A stretch of 64,000 nucleotides of DNA from an uncultured SAR86 cluster bacterium. GTDB taxonomy: Bacteria; Pseudomonadota; Gammaproteobacteria; Magnimaribacterales; TMED112. Below are positions 53,805 to 64,000 of this stretch, piece by piece. The stretch lies in contig CACEYZ010000003.1 of NCBI GenBank assembly GCA_902563885.1, positions 29,505-93,504 on the forward strand, read 5' to 3'. How positions within the stretch are numbered: the first letter of the stretch is position 1; every line of letters starts with the position of its first letter. Position numbers and translations under genes: made by a program. Under the pieces are notes generated by a model. That model saw only the letters and a list, made by a program, of their open reading frames with translations. It had not been told where the DNA came from and ran no database searches.

Positions 53805-54164
53805 ATGGCTTACATACTTATTGTAGAAGACAATGAAATGAACCGAGATATGCTTGGAAGACGACTTGAACGTAGAGGTTATGAAATTAAGTTTGCTCTT
53901 GATGGCCAAGAAGGACTAGATATGATGAAATCAACAAAACCTGATTTGGTTCTAATGGATATGGGTCTACCTGTTTTAGATGGTTGGCAAGCGACTACTC
54001 AAGCAAAAGAAGATCCAGAACTAAAAGATATACCAATAATTGCTTTGACAGCTCATGCTCTTGAAACAGACAGACAAAAAGCTCTTGCAGCTGGAGCAGA
54101 TGACTTCGATACAAAGCCTGTAGATATAAAAAGACTGTTAGAAAAAATAGGAAAATTTATTTAG
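53805..54164 (+). CDS. Single-domain response regulator (CheY/DivK-like)
   Basis: The 119-residue receiver has ILIVEDNEMNRDML with the acidic pocket, D52 in LVLMDMGLPVLDGWQ, the Thr/Ala switch TAHALE and K104. There is no output domain. It is therefore a phosphotransfer or protein-interaction module, like DivK. It lies 2 bp after the GGDEF gene and its 3' end overlaps the large hybrid kinase by 8 bp on the opposite strand. Confidence 0.9.
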   Translation: MAYILIVEDNEMNRDMLGRRLERRGYEIKFALDGQEGLDMMKSTKPDLVLMDMGLPVLDGWQATTQAKEDPELKDIPIIALTAHALETDRQKALAAGADDFDTKPVDIKRLLEKIGKFI

Positions 54165-57156
54165 TTTTAAGTATCTGGTTTACTTCTTTAACGAGTGATT
54201 CAACTTTTGATTCTTTTTTAACTATTCCCTCGGTATATTTACTGAGCATTTTTTCTTCCACTGAGGTTATATCTTTTCCGGAGAAGACAACAATTGGTAT
54301 TTTCATTCCCTCTGTTCTAGACCTTTCAATAAATTCAAATCCATCCATGCGAGGCATGTCTAAATCTAAAACAATTAAATCAGGTTTTTCTTTTACTCTT
54401 TCTAAAGCGTCTTCACCATTTTTTGCATCTATTGACATATAGCCTTCATTATTAAGAATTTTTGTGAGTAGATCCCTAGTATTCTCATCATCGTCAACTA
54501 CAAGAACTTTCTGATCTTTTTCAGTAATATATCTTTTCACAATGTTAAGGAAGAAAGTTCTATCTATAGGTTTTTTCATATAATCATCAGCACCAAGTGA
54601 AGAGGCAAGACTTTCTTCATTGAGCACCGAAGTAATAACTACAGGAACATCTTTAAGGTTTTTATCATTTTTGATTTCTTTTAGAACTGACCAACCATCT
54701 CTACCAGGCATTAAAACATCAAGAAGAATAAGTTTCGGTTTAAATTTTCTTGCTTGATCAACACCTTCATCTCCATCAAAAGCACTGTAAACTGTATGGC
54801 CTTCCTTCCTTATTGCTCTTTTTACAACATCATGTGTAGCCTTATCATCGTCAACTAACAGGATGTACTCATCACCTTGTTTTAATTCTGGATTCTCAAT
54901 ATCTGTTTCCTCGTTAACATTTTCTTCTTCTGATTGCTTCGGAACAAAAATTGAGAATGTACTTCCTTTGCCAACTTCACTTGTAACTTCGACACCTCCT
55001 CCCATCATTTCTGCAAAATGTTTTGAAATTGACAGACCGAGACCTGTTCCACCATATTTCGCACTGGTCGATCTTTCAGCTTGAGTATAAGTGTCAAAAA
55101 GTTTCCCTAATTGTTCCTCAGTCATTCCTATACCAGTATCTTTAATATCAAAGTTGATATATTCCTTTCCTTCTATTTCCTTTTGATCAATAACTAACGC
55201 AACTTGACCATTTTCTGTAAATTTAAATGCATTACTTAAAAAGTTAACAATACATTGCCTTAACTTGGTCTCATCACTTGTCATTTCTCCTTTAACATTA
55301 TTTTTAATTATGAATTCATTATTATTTTTTGTTGCAAGAGGACCAGAAACATCCTTGATAGTTTCAATCATTGTATCAATCGAGAATGGAGTGAAGTACA
55401 TATCCATTTTTCCTGCCTCAATTTTGGATAAATCCAGAACGTTGTTTATAAGTGATAATAAATGTTTGCTTGAGTTGGTAATTCTCTTCAGATCTGGGAT
55501 CATATCGTCATTACCAAGATCCTCACAATCTTCAAGAAGCATTTCACTATATCCAATAATCGCATTAAGTGGAGTTCTCAATTCATGACTCATATTTGCA
55601 AAGAATCTAGATTTTGCACTACTTGCTTCCCTAGCTTCATCTCTAGCAGTAGCCATTTCTTTTGTTTTTAAATCTATAAGTGCATTTACCTCATCAGACA
55701 TTCTTGAAAAAGCAATTTCCATCATTTCGACTGAGGCTTCTTCAGCGTTCTCATCTGAAGTCTCTGACACAAGCTTTTTCATATTGGTTATATCTTTTGT
55801 AATAAGACTTTTCGCATCGCCCTCTAATTTTCCGGCAAGACCACTCATCTTTTTGATTATCACTTCGTCTCTTTGTTTCCTTCTCTCCGCTCTATCTTTT
55901 CGAACCTCATCCATTTCAAGAAGATGATTTCTATATCTACCTAAAGCATTTGATAATTGCCCTACTTCGTTAGTTTCTGAAGATAAAAAGCCTTTATTTT
56001 GCGGTATCTGTTTGGTTGTATCTCCCTTAGTAAGCGCTTCAAGAACTTCGATTGCTTTTGCAATTCTTGAAAAGGCTCCATCCTGAATCCACCATATTGC
56101 CAACACAATTAATATAATTACAGCAAAAGTAAAAATGATTGAATTCAGTGTCGAGTCTCTTAATTCTTTGAGATCACCAGCAACATTTTTGATTACAAAG
56201 AAAAGAGCTGTGTTTGGATTTACTGTTGATGCAACTGGTACAGAAGTAAGAGACAAACCTAGAGCTTCAAAGTTTTTACTATCAAGATTAGTTAAACCAT
56301 TCTCTAAAATATCAGTTTTAATATGATTAAAACTATAATTTGTTACACCAATTGATTCATCCACAGATAGTTCATCAGAGTAAACAGCATCAATAATTTG
56401 ATTGTTGGAAACAATGCCTGTTCGAACACCTAAATCACTCTCAAAAATTGTCATCGATTGTCTTAAATCTCTTCCAATAATGACTGAACCTAGTAATTGA
56501 CCTGTGCTGACACCAAACTCGTTGCTCATGTAAACTGGAAAGCCAACAATCTGATGTAGATTAGTATTACCATCAGGCTCTTGGGCAAAAATGACTTCAT
56601 TGGTTACGCTCAATCTGTTTTTTATTTTGCCAAGGAAAGCAGAGACAGAGTCGTCTCGAAGAAAATTAATTTTATTATTAGCATCACAAACATCAATTGA
56701 ATTTCCGACATCTGCCCAGTCAAATGCGTAAAGACAGGTAAGTTCTGTATTATTTTCGTTATAAATTTTTATGAAACTTATATTTCCTAAATCTACCTCA
56801 TCAAGAAACATCTCATCGATCATTATGAATAAATCACTTTCTATTTCTTGATCTAAAGCCTCGATAAGAGGGTTTGCATAATCAAAACCTTCAAAACCAA
56901 TATCTATAAATAATGGGATTTCAGAGTAGGGGTTCCAATATTGTTGGCCCTTTTCTCCAGATGTACCCCAAGAATTTAGGTTTGAGAAACTATTATCAAT
57001 GGACTGTACCCACGCTGATTCAACGATGCTCGTATACTGACTATTTGCTGATTTAGTTTGAATATTCTGATTCTGAACATTCATGTATAAGAGAATGCCA
57101 GCAATAATGATATTGCCAATAAGACCAAATATCAGAATCTGGGTACGAACGAGCAT
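54157..57156 (-). CDS. Membrane hybrid histidine kinase with two receiver domains
   Basis: The 999-residue sensor kinase has a membrane helix (7-24), an extracytoplasmic sensing domain of about 310 residues with two cysteines, C141 and C157, a second membrane helix (338-357), HAMP-like and coiled-coil linkers, HisKA (H524, NMSHELRTPLNAIIGYSEML), HATPase_c (DTGIGMTE, YGGTGLGLSISK), REC1 (D813) and REC2 (D931). The H-box helix is very similar to that of the GGDEF protein. It is tail to tail with the single-domain receiver, and no HPt domain is visible. What it senses is unknown. Confidence 0.92.
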   Translation of the reverse strand: MLVRTQILIFGLIGNIIIAGILLYMNVQNQNIQTKSANSQYTSIVESAWVQSIDNSFSNLNSWGTSGEKGQQYWNPYSEIPLFIDIGFEGFDYANPLIEALDQEIESDLFIMIDEMFLDEVDLGNISFIKIYNENNTELTCLYAFDWADVGNSIDVCDANNKINFLRDDSVSAFLGKIKNRLSVTNEVIFAQEPDGNTNLHQIVGFPVYMSNEFGVSTGQLLGSVIIGRDLRQSMTIFESDLGVRTGIVSNNQIIDAVYSDELSVDESIGVTNYSFNHIKTDILENGLTNLDSKNFEALGLSLTSVPVASTVNPNTALFFVIKNVAGDLKELRDSTLNSIIFTFAVIILIVLAIWWIQDGAFSRIAKAIEVLEALTKGDTTKQIPQNKGFLSSETNEVGQLSNALGRYRNHLLEMDEVRKDRAERRKQRDEVIIKKMSGLAGKLEGDAKSLITKDITNMKKLVSETSDENAEEASVEMMEIAFSRMSDEVNALIDLKTKEMATARDEAREASSAKSRFFANMSHELRTPLNAIIGYSEMLLEDCEDLGNDDMIPDLKRITNSSKHLLSLINNVLDLSKIEAGKMDMYFTPFSIDTMIETIKDVSGPLATKNNNEFIIKNNVKGEMTSDETKLRQCIVNFLSNAFKFTENGQVALVIDQKEIEGKEYINFDIKDTGIGMTEEQLGKLFDTYTQAERSTSAKYGGTGLGLSISKHFAEMMGGGVEVTSEVGKGSTFSIFVPKQSEEENVNEETDIENPELKQGDEYILLVDDDKATHDVVKRAIRKEGHTVYSAFDGDEGVDQARKFKPKLILLDVLMPGRDGWSVLKEIKNDKNLKDVPVVITSVLNEESLASSLGADDYMKKPIDRTFFLNIVKRYITEKDQKVLVVDDDENTRDLLTKILNNEGYMSIDAKNGEDALERVKEKPDLIVLDLDMPRMDGFEFIERSRTEGMKIPIVVFSGKDITSVEEKMLSKYTEGIVKKESKVESLVKEVNQILKTK

Positions 57157-57165
57157 TTTTTTGAA

Positions 57166-57534
57166 TTAATCAGCTAGTTGAAAAGTAAATTTTGCTGTAA
57201 CGCCCTCAACTCTAACTGCTATTCCGTTTAGTACGTATGGTTCATATGCCCATCTTCTAACTGCTCTCATAGAGGCTCTTTCAAATGATCCAGGCTTATC
57301 AGTGTCTACAACATAAGGATCAAGCACTTCTCCCTCTGGTGAAACATCAAATTCCACAACAACATACCCTTCAATTCCACGTCTTAAAGCAGATCTTGGA
57401 TAAGCTGCTCCAGGTGCGTAGACTCTTTGAACTTCTACTTCTAAGGTTTGTCCATTAACTGATACAGAACCTTTATCACTTGCAGCGAATGTACTTATAG
57501 AAATTGCTAACAATAGTAGAGATAAATATTTCAT
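57166..57534 (-). CDS. Periplasmic TonB C-terminal domain protein
   Basis: A signal peptide (MKYLSLLLLAISISTFAAS) is followed by a TonB_C-like domain (PRSALRRGIEGYVVVEFDVSPEGEV, WAYEPYVLNG). It lacks the N-terminal membrane anchor and proline-rich spacer of a real energy transducer, so it cannot link to ExbBD by itself. The length of 122 from the ATG at 57534 (an alternative ATG lies at 57543) fits the free TonB-C proteins seen in marine bacteria. It starts upstream of the large kinase on the same strand, 9 bp away. Confidence 0.85.
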   Translation of the reverse strand: MKYLSLLLLAISISTFAASDKGSVSVNGQTLEVEVQRVYAPGAAYPRSALRRGIEGYVVVEFDVSPEGEVLDPYVVDTDKPGSFERASMRAVRRWAYEPYVLNGIAVRVEGVTAKFTFQLAD

Positions 57535-57610
57535 AAACCGCATTATACATTAAAATTAGTGTTTTTTAAGTGACGTAATTGCAAAAAAATTATAGACTAC
57601 ATTACTCTTT

Positions 57611-57687
57611 GGGCCTGTAGCTCAGTTGGTTAGAGCAGTGGACTCATAATCCATTGGTCGGAGGTTCGAGTCCTCCCGGGCCCACCA
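57611..57687 (+). tRNA. tRNA with CAU anticodon, probably tRNA-Ile2 (lysidine-modified)
   Basis: The 77-nt cloverleaf has an acceptor stem GGGCCTG/CGGGCCC, D-arm CTCAGTTGGTTAGAG, anticodon loop CTCATAA with CAT, T-arm GGAGGTTCGAGTCCTCC and an encoded CCA. C4-G69 and C5-G68 in the acceptor stem and the TTGGTCG region resemble tRNA-Ile(CAU) rather than elongator Met, which would make it the substrate of TilS. Elongator tRNA-Met remains possible. It ends 2 bp before the stop of the convergent CobW gene. Confidence 0.9.
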
Positions 57688-57689
57688 TT

Positions 57690-58907
57690 TTAATGTTTAG
57701 ACTCCTCCCAAAGAGGAAATGGGTCGTTTAAATTTGTCCAAAATTCTTCTCCTTTATTCAAATCTTCATGTGTGACCAAACATTCATCAAGAGCTTTAAT
57801 CATGGCATCTTTATCAAGTTTTTGACCAATAAAAATTAATTCTTGTCTCATATCTCCGAAAGGCTCTTCCCAAATTGATCTAATATAATCAAGAGTTTGT
57901 TTATCAGTCGGCCACTTTGATTGAGGAACAGCTCTCCAAAACATCCCCCCGTATCCATAATGTGCAATGCCTCCTGCTTGACTCCATTGTCCTGCATACT
58001 CAAGACGGGAACCAAGCCAAAAGTAGCCTTTTGATCTAATTAGCTTTCCATATTTACCAAGATTATGTACAAAGTTAAAAAATTTATCGGGGTAAAAAGG
58101 GCGTCTAGCAGTGTAACTAAAACTACTAATACCGTATTCCTCTGTTTCGGGCACATGTTCACCTCTCATTTCTTTCAACCATCCAGGAGCTTGTTTTGCT
58201 CTTTGAAAATCAAAAAGATTGGTGTTTAGTACTTTTTCAATTTCAACATTACCGTTTTTAATTGGAATTATCTCAGCTTCAGTATTTAGAGTTTTTATGA
58301 TTGCCTTGAGTTTCGAAATGTCGTCTTTTTTTACTAAATCTGTTTTGCTTAGCAAGATTACATCAGCAAATTCAATTTGATCAATTAGTAAGTCGGCTAC
58401 ACTCCGTTCGTCATCATCACCAAGTGATTCACCAGTTTCTTTAAGGTATTTAGCTTCATCATAATCTTTAATAAAATTTACTGCATCTACTACGGTAACC
58501 ATAGTATCTAGTTTTGCTGTATTTGAGAGTGAAATACCCTTTTCATCCTCAAAAGTAAAAGTTTCAGCTACGGGCAGTGGCTCAGATATTCCTGTTGATT
58601 CTATTACAAGATAATCAAATTTTTTCTCTTCAGCTAATTTATTAATTTCTAGAAGTAAATCCTCTCTGAGTGTGCAACAGATACAACCATTACTCATTTC
58701 AACAAGTTTTTCTTCACTTCTATTCAGAGAGACTTCATTTTTTATTAAAGATGCGTCTATATTTATCTCGCTCATATCATTAACAATTACAGCAACCTTT
58801 TTATTTTCTCGATTATTAAGTATGTGGCTAAGTACTGTTGTTTTACCAGCACCTAAGAAGCCTGATAACACAGTTACTGGCAGCCTGTTAGATGTTTTAT
58901 TTTGCAT
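57690..58907 (-). CDS. CobW/ZigA-type metal-chaperone GTPase
   Basis: The product is a G3E GTPase of the COG0523 family. Walker A is [11 protein letters not shown], the metal-binding CxCC motif is in [13 protein letters not shown], and guanine specificity is LSKTDLV. The C-terminal CobW_C domain includes [17 protein letters not shown], typical of the ZigA/YciC group linked to zinc shortage. The length of 405 fits. I could not see a convincing Zur site upstream. It is downstream of katG on the same strand but separated by a terminator. Confidence 0.88.
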   Translation of the reverse strand: MQNKTSNRLPVTVLSGFLGAGKTTVLSHILNNRENKKVAVIVNDMSEINIDASLIKNEVSLNRSEEKLVEMSNGCICCTLREDLLLEINKLAEEKKFDYLVIESTGISEPLPVAETFTFEDEKGISLSNTAKLDTMVTVVDAVNFIKDYDEAKYLKETGESLGDDDERSVADLLIDQIEFADVILLSKTDLVKKDDISKLKAIIKTLNTEAEIIPIKNGNVEIEKVLNTNLFDFQRAKQAPGWLKEMRGEHVPETEEYGISSFSYTARRPFYPDKFFNFVHNLGKYGKLIRSKGYFWLGSRLEYAGQWSQAGGIAHYGYGGMFWRAVPQSKWPTDKQTLDYIRSIWEEPFGDMRQELIFIGQKLDKDAMIKALDECLVTHEDLNKGEEFWTNLNDPFPLWEESKH

Positions 58908-58967
58908 TATAGAATCACTTATATATTTTTAAATTAACATATCTGTCAATAGCAATAAGATTAAAAA

Positions 58968-58989
58968 AAGAGCTCCTTCCAGAGCTCTT
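58968..58989 (-). terminator. Intrinsic terminator after katG
   Basis: An 8-bp perfect stem, AAGAGCTC/GAGCTCTT, with a 6-nt loop. On the minus strand it is followed by T7. It lies 18 bp past the katG stop and isolates katG from the CobW gene. Confidence 0.88.
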
Positions 58990-59007
58990 CATTTAAAAAA
59001 CTAATTA

Positions 59008-61146
<2,139 letters not shown>

Positions 61147-61267
61147 TTACGTTTGTTTATTACACTCCAGATATAATTGTAGATTCACTTACTGCTTTTT
61201 CAATAACGTTATAAGAAAAAAACAAAATGTTACAAAAATGTCTTAAATATAGTGCTAGGATTAAATT

Positions 61268-61750
61268 GTGAAAAAAATAGGCATGTATCCAGGCTCATTT
61301 GATCCAATGACAAAAGGTCATATGGATATTGTGAGAAAAGCTCTCACTATTTTTGATGAAGTTGTTATTGCGGTATTAGAAAATAGTGCTAAAACTATGT
61401 TATTTACACCTGATGAAAGAAAAAAAATGATTGAAGAAATTTATATAAAAGATGAAAGGGTAAGATGCATATCATTAGGCTCAAAATTAACTATCAGCCT
61501 TGCTGAAGAAATATCAGCTCAAGGAATAATTAGGGGTCTTCGAGCTATGTCAGATTTTGAGTACGAATTTCAGATAGCGAACATTAATAGATCTCAAAAT
61601 GAAAGAATAGAAAGCATCTTCTTTACTGCTACTGATAAATTTACTTATGTTTCATCTTCAATGGTAAAGGAAATTGCTCTTTATAAAGGAAAGGTCGACG
61701 AATTTGTTGACCCAGTTGTAAAAAAAGAATTGGAAAAAAAATATAACTAA
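61268..61750 (+). CDS. coaD: Phosphopantetheine adenylyltransferase
   Basis: CoaD makes dephospho-CoA in the fourth step of CoA synthesis. The nucleotidyltransferase signature MYPGSFDPMTKGHMDIV holds the TxGH motif (TKGH). RGLRAMSDFEYEFQ and the C-terminal YVSSSMVKEIA are typical. The length of 160 is normal. The start is GTG at 61268. The stop overlaps that of mutM by 4 bp on the other strand, with no terminator between. Confidence 0.96.
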   Translation: MKKIGMYPGSFDPMTKGHMDIVRKALTIFDEVVIAVLENSAKTMLFTPDERKKMIEEIYIKDERVRCISLGSKLTISLAEEISAQGIIRGLRAMSDFEYEFQIANINRSQNERIESIFFTATDKFTYVSSSMVKEIALYKGKVDEFVDPVVKKELEKKYN

Positions 61751-62556
61751 CTCTGGCAGTTTTTGCAAAAATAAGTACTTCTATTGTTTTGCCTTATTTG
61801 AAAGATTTTTGATTTGCATTCCTTGCATTCTTCTCCCTCTCTGTCATAAACAAAAAGCTTAATTTTAAAATAGCCGGGTTTATTCTCTGCATTGTGATAA
61901 TCGTTGAGTGTAGTACCACCAAATTTTATAGCTCTATTTAAAACAATCTTGCTAAACTTAATGATTTTATCGCACTGGATTTTAGTAACTTTATTGCCCC
62001 TTTTTTTTGGGGACAGCCTGCTTAAGAAAAGAATTTCAGATGCATAAATATTGCCAATTCCAGAGATAATTTTGTTATTTAATAACAGTGCCTTTAGGGT
62101 TGATCTAGAATTCTTAATTTTGTTATAAAAGTACTTACCATCTTTTTGAGAAAGTGGGTCTGGGCCATTATTTTCAAACATAGAAAATTCTTCATTTTTT
62201 AATACAAGATGAAATAATCCAAACCTTCTTGTATCGTTAAAAATTAATGATTTTCCAGTTTCTAGCTCTAGAATGACATGATCATGTTTTAATTTTTGGA
62301 ACTTGTTGTGTACTCGCAATGTTCCTGACATGCCTAGATGGATAATTATTTTTGACTCATCGTTAAGTTGTAAAAAAATATACTTTCCTTTTCTGCCTAC
62401 TTCGATGATTTTTTTATTGATGATTTTTTTTAGTTTAGTTTTATTTACAGGGACTCTTAAACTTGAATTTCTTACTTCTATTTTCTTAATTATTTTATTT
62501 TTTAAGAAAGGCTCAACTCCTCTTTTGGTAGTTTCAACTTCAGGTAATTCTGGCAC
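61747..62556 (-). CDS. mutM: Formamidopyrimidine-DNA glycosylase MutM
   Basis: MutM removes 8-oxoguanine. The catalytic N-terminus MPELPEVETTKRGV gives the P2 and E3 nucleophile/acid pair, and K58 lies in GRKGKYIF. The C-terminal zinc finger CKEC...CKNC is intact. The length of 269 is normal. It sits one codon upstream of the convergent end of coaD, as in many gammaproteobacteria, and starts 0 bases after the tolC stop. Confidence 0.95.
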   Translation of the reverse strand: MPELPEVETTKRGVEPFLKNKIIKKIEVRNSSLRVPVNKTKLKKIINKKIIEVGRKGKYIFLQLNDESKIIIHLGMSGTLRVHNKFQKLKHDHVILELETGKSLIFNDTRRFGLFHLVLKNEEFSMFENNGPDPLSQKDGKYFYNKIKNSRSTLKALLLNNKIISGIGNIYASEILFLSRLSPKKRGNKVTKIQCDKIIKFSKIVLNRAIKFGGTTLNDYHNAENKPGYFKIKLFVYDREGEECKECKSKIFQIRQNNRSTYFCKNCQS

Positions 62557-63879
62557 TTAGTCTAAAAAATTATTTACTTCAATTATATCCTGAGGTTTCA
62601 AGCTTCCTGTAGCCTGTTTAAACTCAAGACTTCTAATAATGAAATCATATTTTGCTTGAGACAGCCTATTCTGAGCGTCAAAAAAATTTCTCTCCGCTCG
62701 TAATAGATCGACTAGATTTCTTGCTTTAAGTTCATATCCAAGTCTTGTTGCTTCTAGAGCATCTTCAGAGCTTTCATAAGAAGCCTCTAGCGATTCAATA
62801 TTCAATTGTCCGGTTTTTAAAGATGTATAAAGAGATCTAATGCGTTGAGTCACATTTCTTTGAATTAATAAAAGCTGCTCCTCTGTTCTTACTTCTTCAA
62901 GCATGGCTTGCCTTCTTTGGGAACTGTTTAACCCCGAAGTAAAAAGTGGCATGGAAAATTGAACAGAAAAACTTCTATTTTCAGTTTCCTCGGGAATAAA
63001 AAAAGGTAAATCTAAATCCGAGTCCACGCCATCAAAAGTGTATTGTTTTGAGGTTCTTCTGTTGGCATTTGCATTTAAATCTATTTTCGGAAGAAAGTTT
63101 GATGTCCTAGCTCTTGTTTTAGACTCCGCTGCTTCAAGTCTACTTTCTGCTTCTGAAATCAAGAAATTCTTTTCAATTCCTTTTTCTACTTCGTCAGTAA
63201 CACCTTCTAGATTGACAACAGATTTAAAATCATCTTTTAAGGGACTTATTAATTTAACCTCCCTTCCAACAATTGCATTTAATTCCTCAAAAGCAATATC
63301 CACATTACCTTCTGCCAGAACTCTATCTGAAATAGCTCTATTTAACGCTGCTTTTGCCTCTGCTAACTCAATTCTTGAGGCAGCACCTGCTTCAAATTTA
63401 TCATTAATTTCTTCAAATTGATTTTCTAAAGTTCTTTCATTAGCGCCTCTAGTTTTAAAGAGTGACCTAGCTGACAGAACATTAAAATAAGCTCTTGTCA
63501 CTCTTATCATTAAATTTTGTTGTTGATAGGCAAATTGTGCTTCAGCTGCACGATAGTTCTTTTGCGCTTGCCGTGAAGTAAACCAGGAATCAAGCCTGAA
63601 GAGTGGTTGATTAAAATTTAGGTTATAAGAAAAAGTATTATAATCATTTTGCAATATTCTCTCTTGATAATATTCATTCCAATTAGTGGATGCAGATAGA
63701 TTCAATCGAGGCAACAATGCAGAAATTGATTGGTTTCTAAATTCTTTGGAAATTTTTAAATCAGCTTTTTTTGAATTAAATTCTGGGTCTTTTTCTAAAG
63801 CCTCATTATAAATTGAAAGCAAATCATCAGCTGTAAAAACTGTGGAGATGAATATTAAAGTTAAAAATAATTTTTTCAT
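62557..63879 (-). CDS. tolC: TolC-family outer-membrane efflux protein
   Basis: This is the trimeric outer-membrane channel for type I secretion and RND efflux. A signal peptide (MKKLFLTLIFISTVFTA) is followed by two OEP domains built of long coiled coils and short beta segments, with SALLPRLNLSASTNW near the start. The length of 440 is typical of TolC. No inner-membrane or periplasmic partner is adjacent, so it probably serves several systems. The 3' end abuts mutM. Confidence 0.93.
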   Translation of the reverse strand: MKKLFLTLIFISTVFTADDLLSIYNEALEKDPEFNSKKADLKISKEFRNQSISALLPRLNLSASTNWNEYYQERILQNDYNTFSYNLNFNQPLFRLDSWFTSRQAQKNYRAAEAQFAYQQQNLMIRVTRAYFNVLSARSLFKTRGANERTLENQFEEINDKFEAGAASRIELAEAKAALNRAISDRVLAEGNVDIAFEELNAIVGREVKLISPLKDDFKSVVNLEGVTDEVEKGIEKNFLISEAESRLEAAESKTRARTSNFLPKIDLNANANRRTSKQYTFDGVDSDLDLPFFIPEETENRSFSVQFSMPLFTSGLNSSQRRQAMLEEVRTEEQLLLIQRNVTQRIRSLYTSLKTGQLNIESLEASYESSEDALEATRLGYELKARNLVDLLRAERNFFDAQNRLSQAKYDFIIRSLEFKQATGSLKPQDIIEVNNFLD

Positions 63880-63970
63880 GGTAAAAATATGTTTGTATTC
63901 TGCATTAAAACCTTTTATTTAACAATTTAATCTTAATATCTTAGTATTCTGTAATTAGTTTCAAATTAGT

Positions 63971-64000
63971 ATGATTAAAATTCCTAAAATTCTTTCAATT
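63971..64000 (+). CDS. Possible start of a divergent gene, cut by window edge
   Basis: An ATG at 63971 opens ten codons (MIKIPKILSI) to the edge. It is divergent from tolC, 91 bp away. The fragment is too short to identify, and it could be chance. Confidence 0.3.
   Translation, partial: MIKIPKILSI

Noticed and set aside
57580..57610. Sigma-70 promoter for the tRNA
   Set aside because: Several AT-rich hexamers could serve, but none has both good hexamers and a 16-18 bp spacer.
58908..58967. Zur box upstream of the CobW/ZigA gene
   Set aside because: The region is AT-rich, but no symmetric Zur-like sequence could be recognised with confidence.

Overview
The window is AT-rich, densely packed chromosomal DNA from a streamlined gammaproteobacterium. 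Gene order is diagnostic of the class: lptD-surA-pdxA-rsmA-apaH, miaB-phoH-ybeY-corC-lnt, ubiE-ubiB-tatABC, dapF-xerC-yigB, fis-purH-purD, gshB-ruvX and zapA-6S RNA-fau. AT richness, very short spacers, overlapping genes, frequent TTG/GTG starts and shortened versions of standard proteins suggest a small-genome marine heterotroph of the SAR86 kind. That lineage is an inference and is not proven by any gene here. I saw no phage, insertion sequence, CRISPR array, restriction or defence island.

Layout. 1-8.1 kb: truncated pckA, dsbB, polA, engB, dsbA, cytochrome c5, then a minus-strand block dapF-xerC-yigB ending in a small UbiK-like gene. 8.1-15.4 kb: a carbon operon tkt-pgk-fba, a LOG-family gene, acs and a FabG-like reductase. 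15.4-21.6 kb: minus-strand ubiE-ubiB-tatA-tatB-tatC with a small ArfA-like gene at its end, plus orn, a Tat-exported PhoD phosphatase and a DUF1820 gene. 21.6-27.0 kb: miaB-phoH-ybeY-corC-lnt-L,D-transpeptidase. 27.0-27.3 kb: a probable small RNA and two tiny membrane-protein ORFs. 27.3-36.8 kb: a lipoprotein peroxidase, rpiA, fau, 6S RNA, zapA, a FolM-type reductase, cca, apaH, rsmA, pdxA, surA and lptD. 36.9-43.9 kb: an SDR, the amgK-murU sugar-recycling pair, rpe, DUF192, coq7, purD, purH and fis. 43.9-49.5 kb: rsmE, gshB, ruvX, dnaG and rpoD. 49.5-57.2 kb: a PiT phosphate permease, a small membrane protein, an EAL protein, a HisKA-REC-GGDEF protein and a single-domain receiver, all facing a large hybrid histidine kinase. 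57.2-64 kb: a TonB-C protein, a CAU tRNA, a CobW/ZigA GTPase, katG, coaD, mutM and tolC.

How the genes work together. Envelope biogenesis is heavily represented: DsbA/DsbB for disulfides, SurA and LptD for the outer membrane, Lnt for lipoproteins, Tat for folded proteins, and AmgK/MurU plus an L,D-transpeptidase for the wall. Ubiquinone synthesis is represented by UbiE, UbiB, Coq7 and a UbiK-like protein, without UbiJ. The part most like an undescribed system is the 49.5-57.2 kb signalling block. It places c-di-GMP synthesis, c-di-GMP hydrolysis and a phosphorelay in one transcription unit with a phosphate transporter. Its GGDEF protein carries a histidine phosphoacceptor helix but no kinase ATPase domain, and the full kinase is encoded tail-to-tail beside it. 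The other leading candidates are the roughly 60-nt RNA with a C/U-rich loop at 26.98-27.04 kb, and a 6S RNA whose 3' end contains the start codon of fau.
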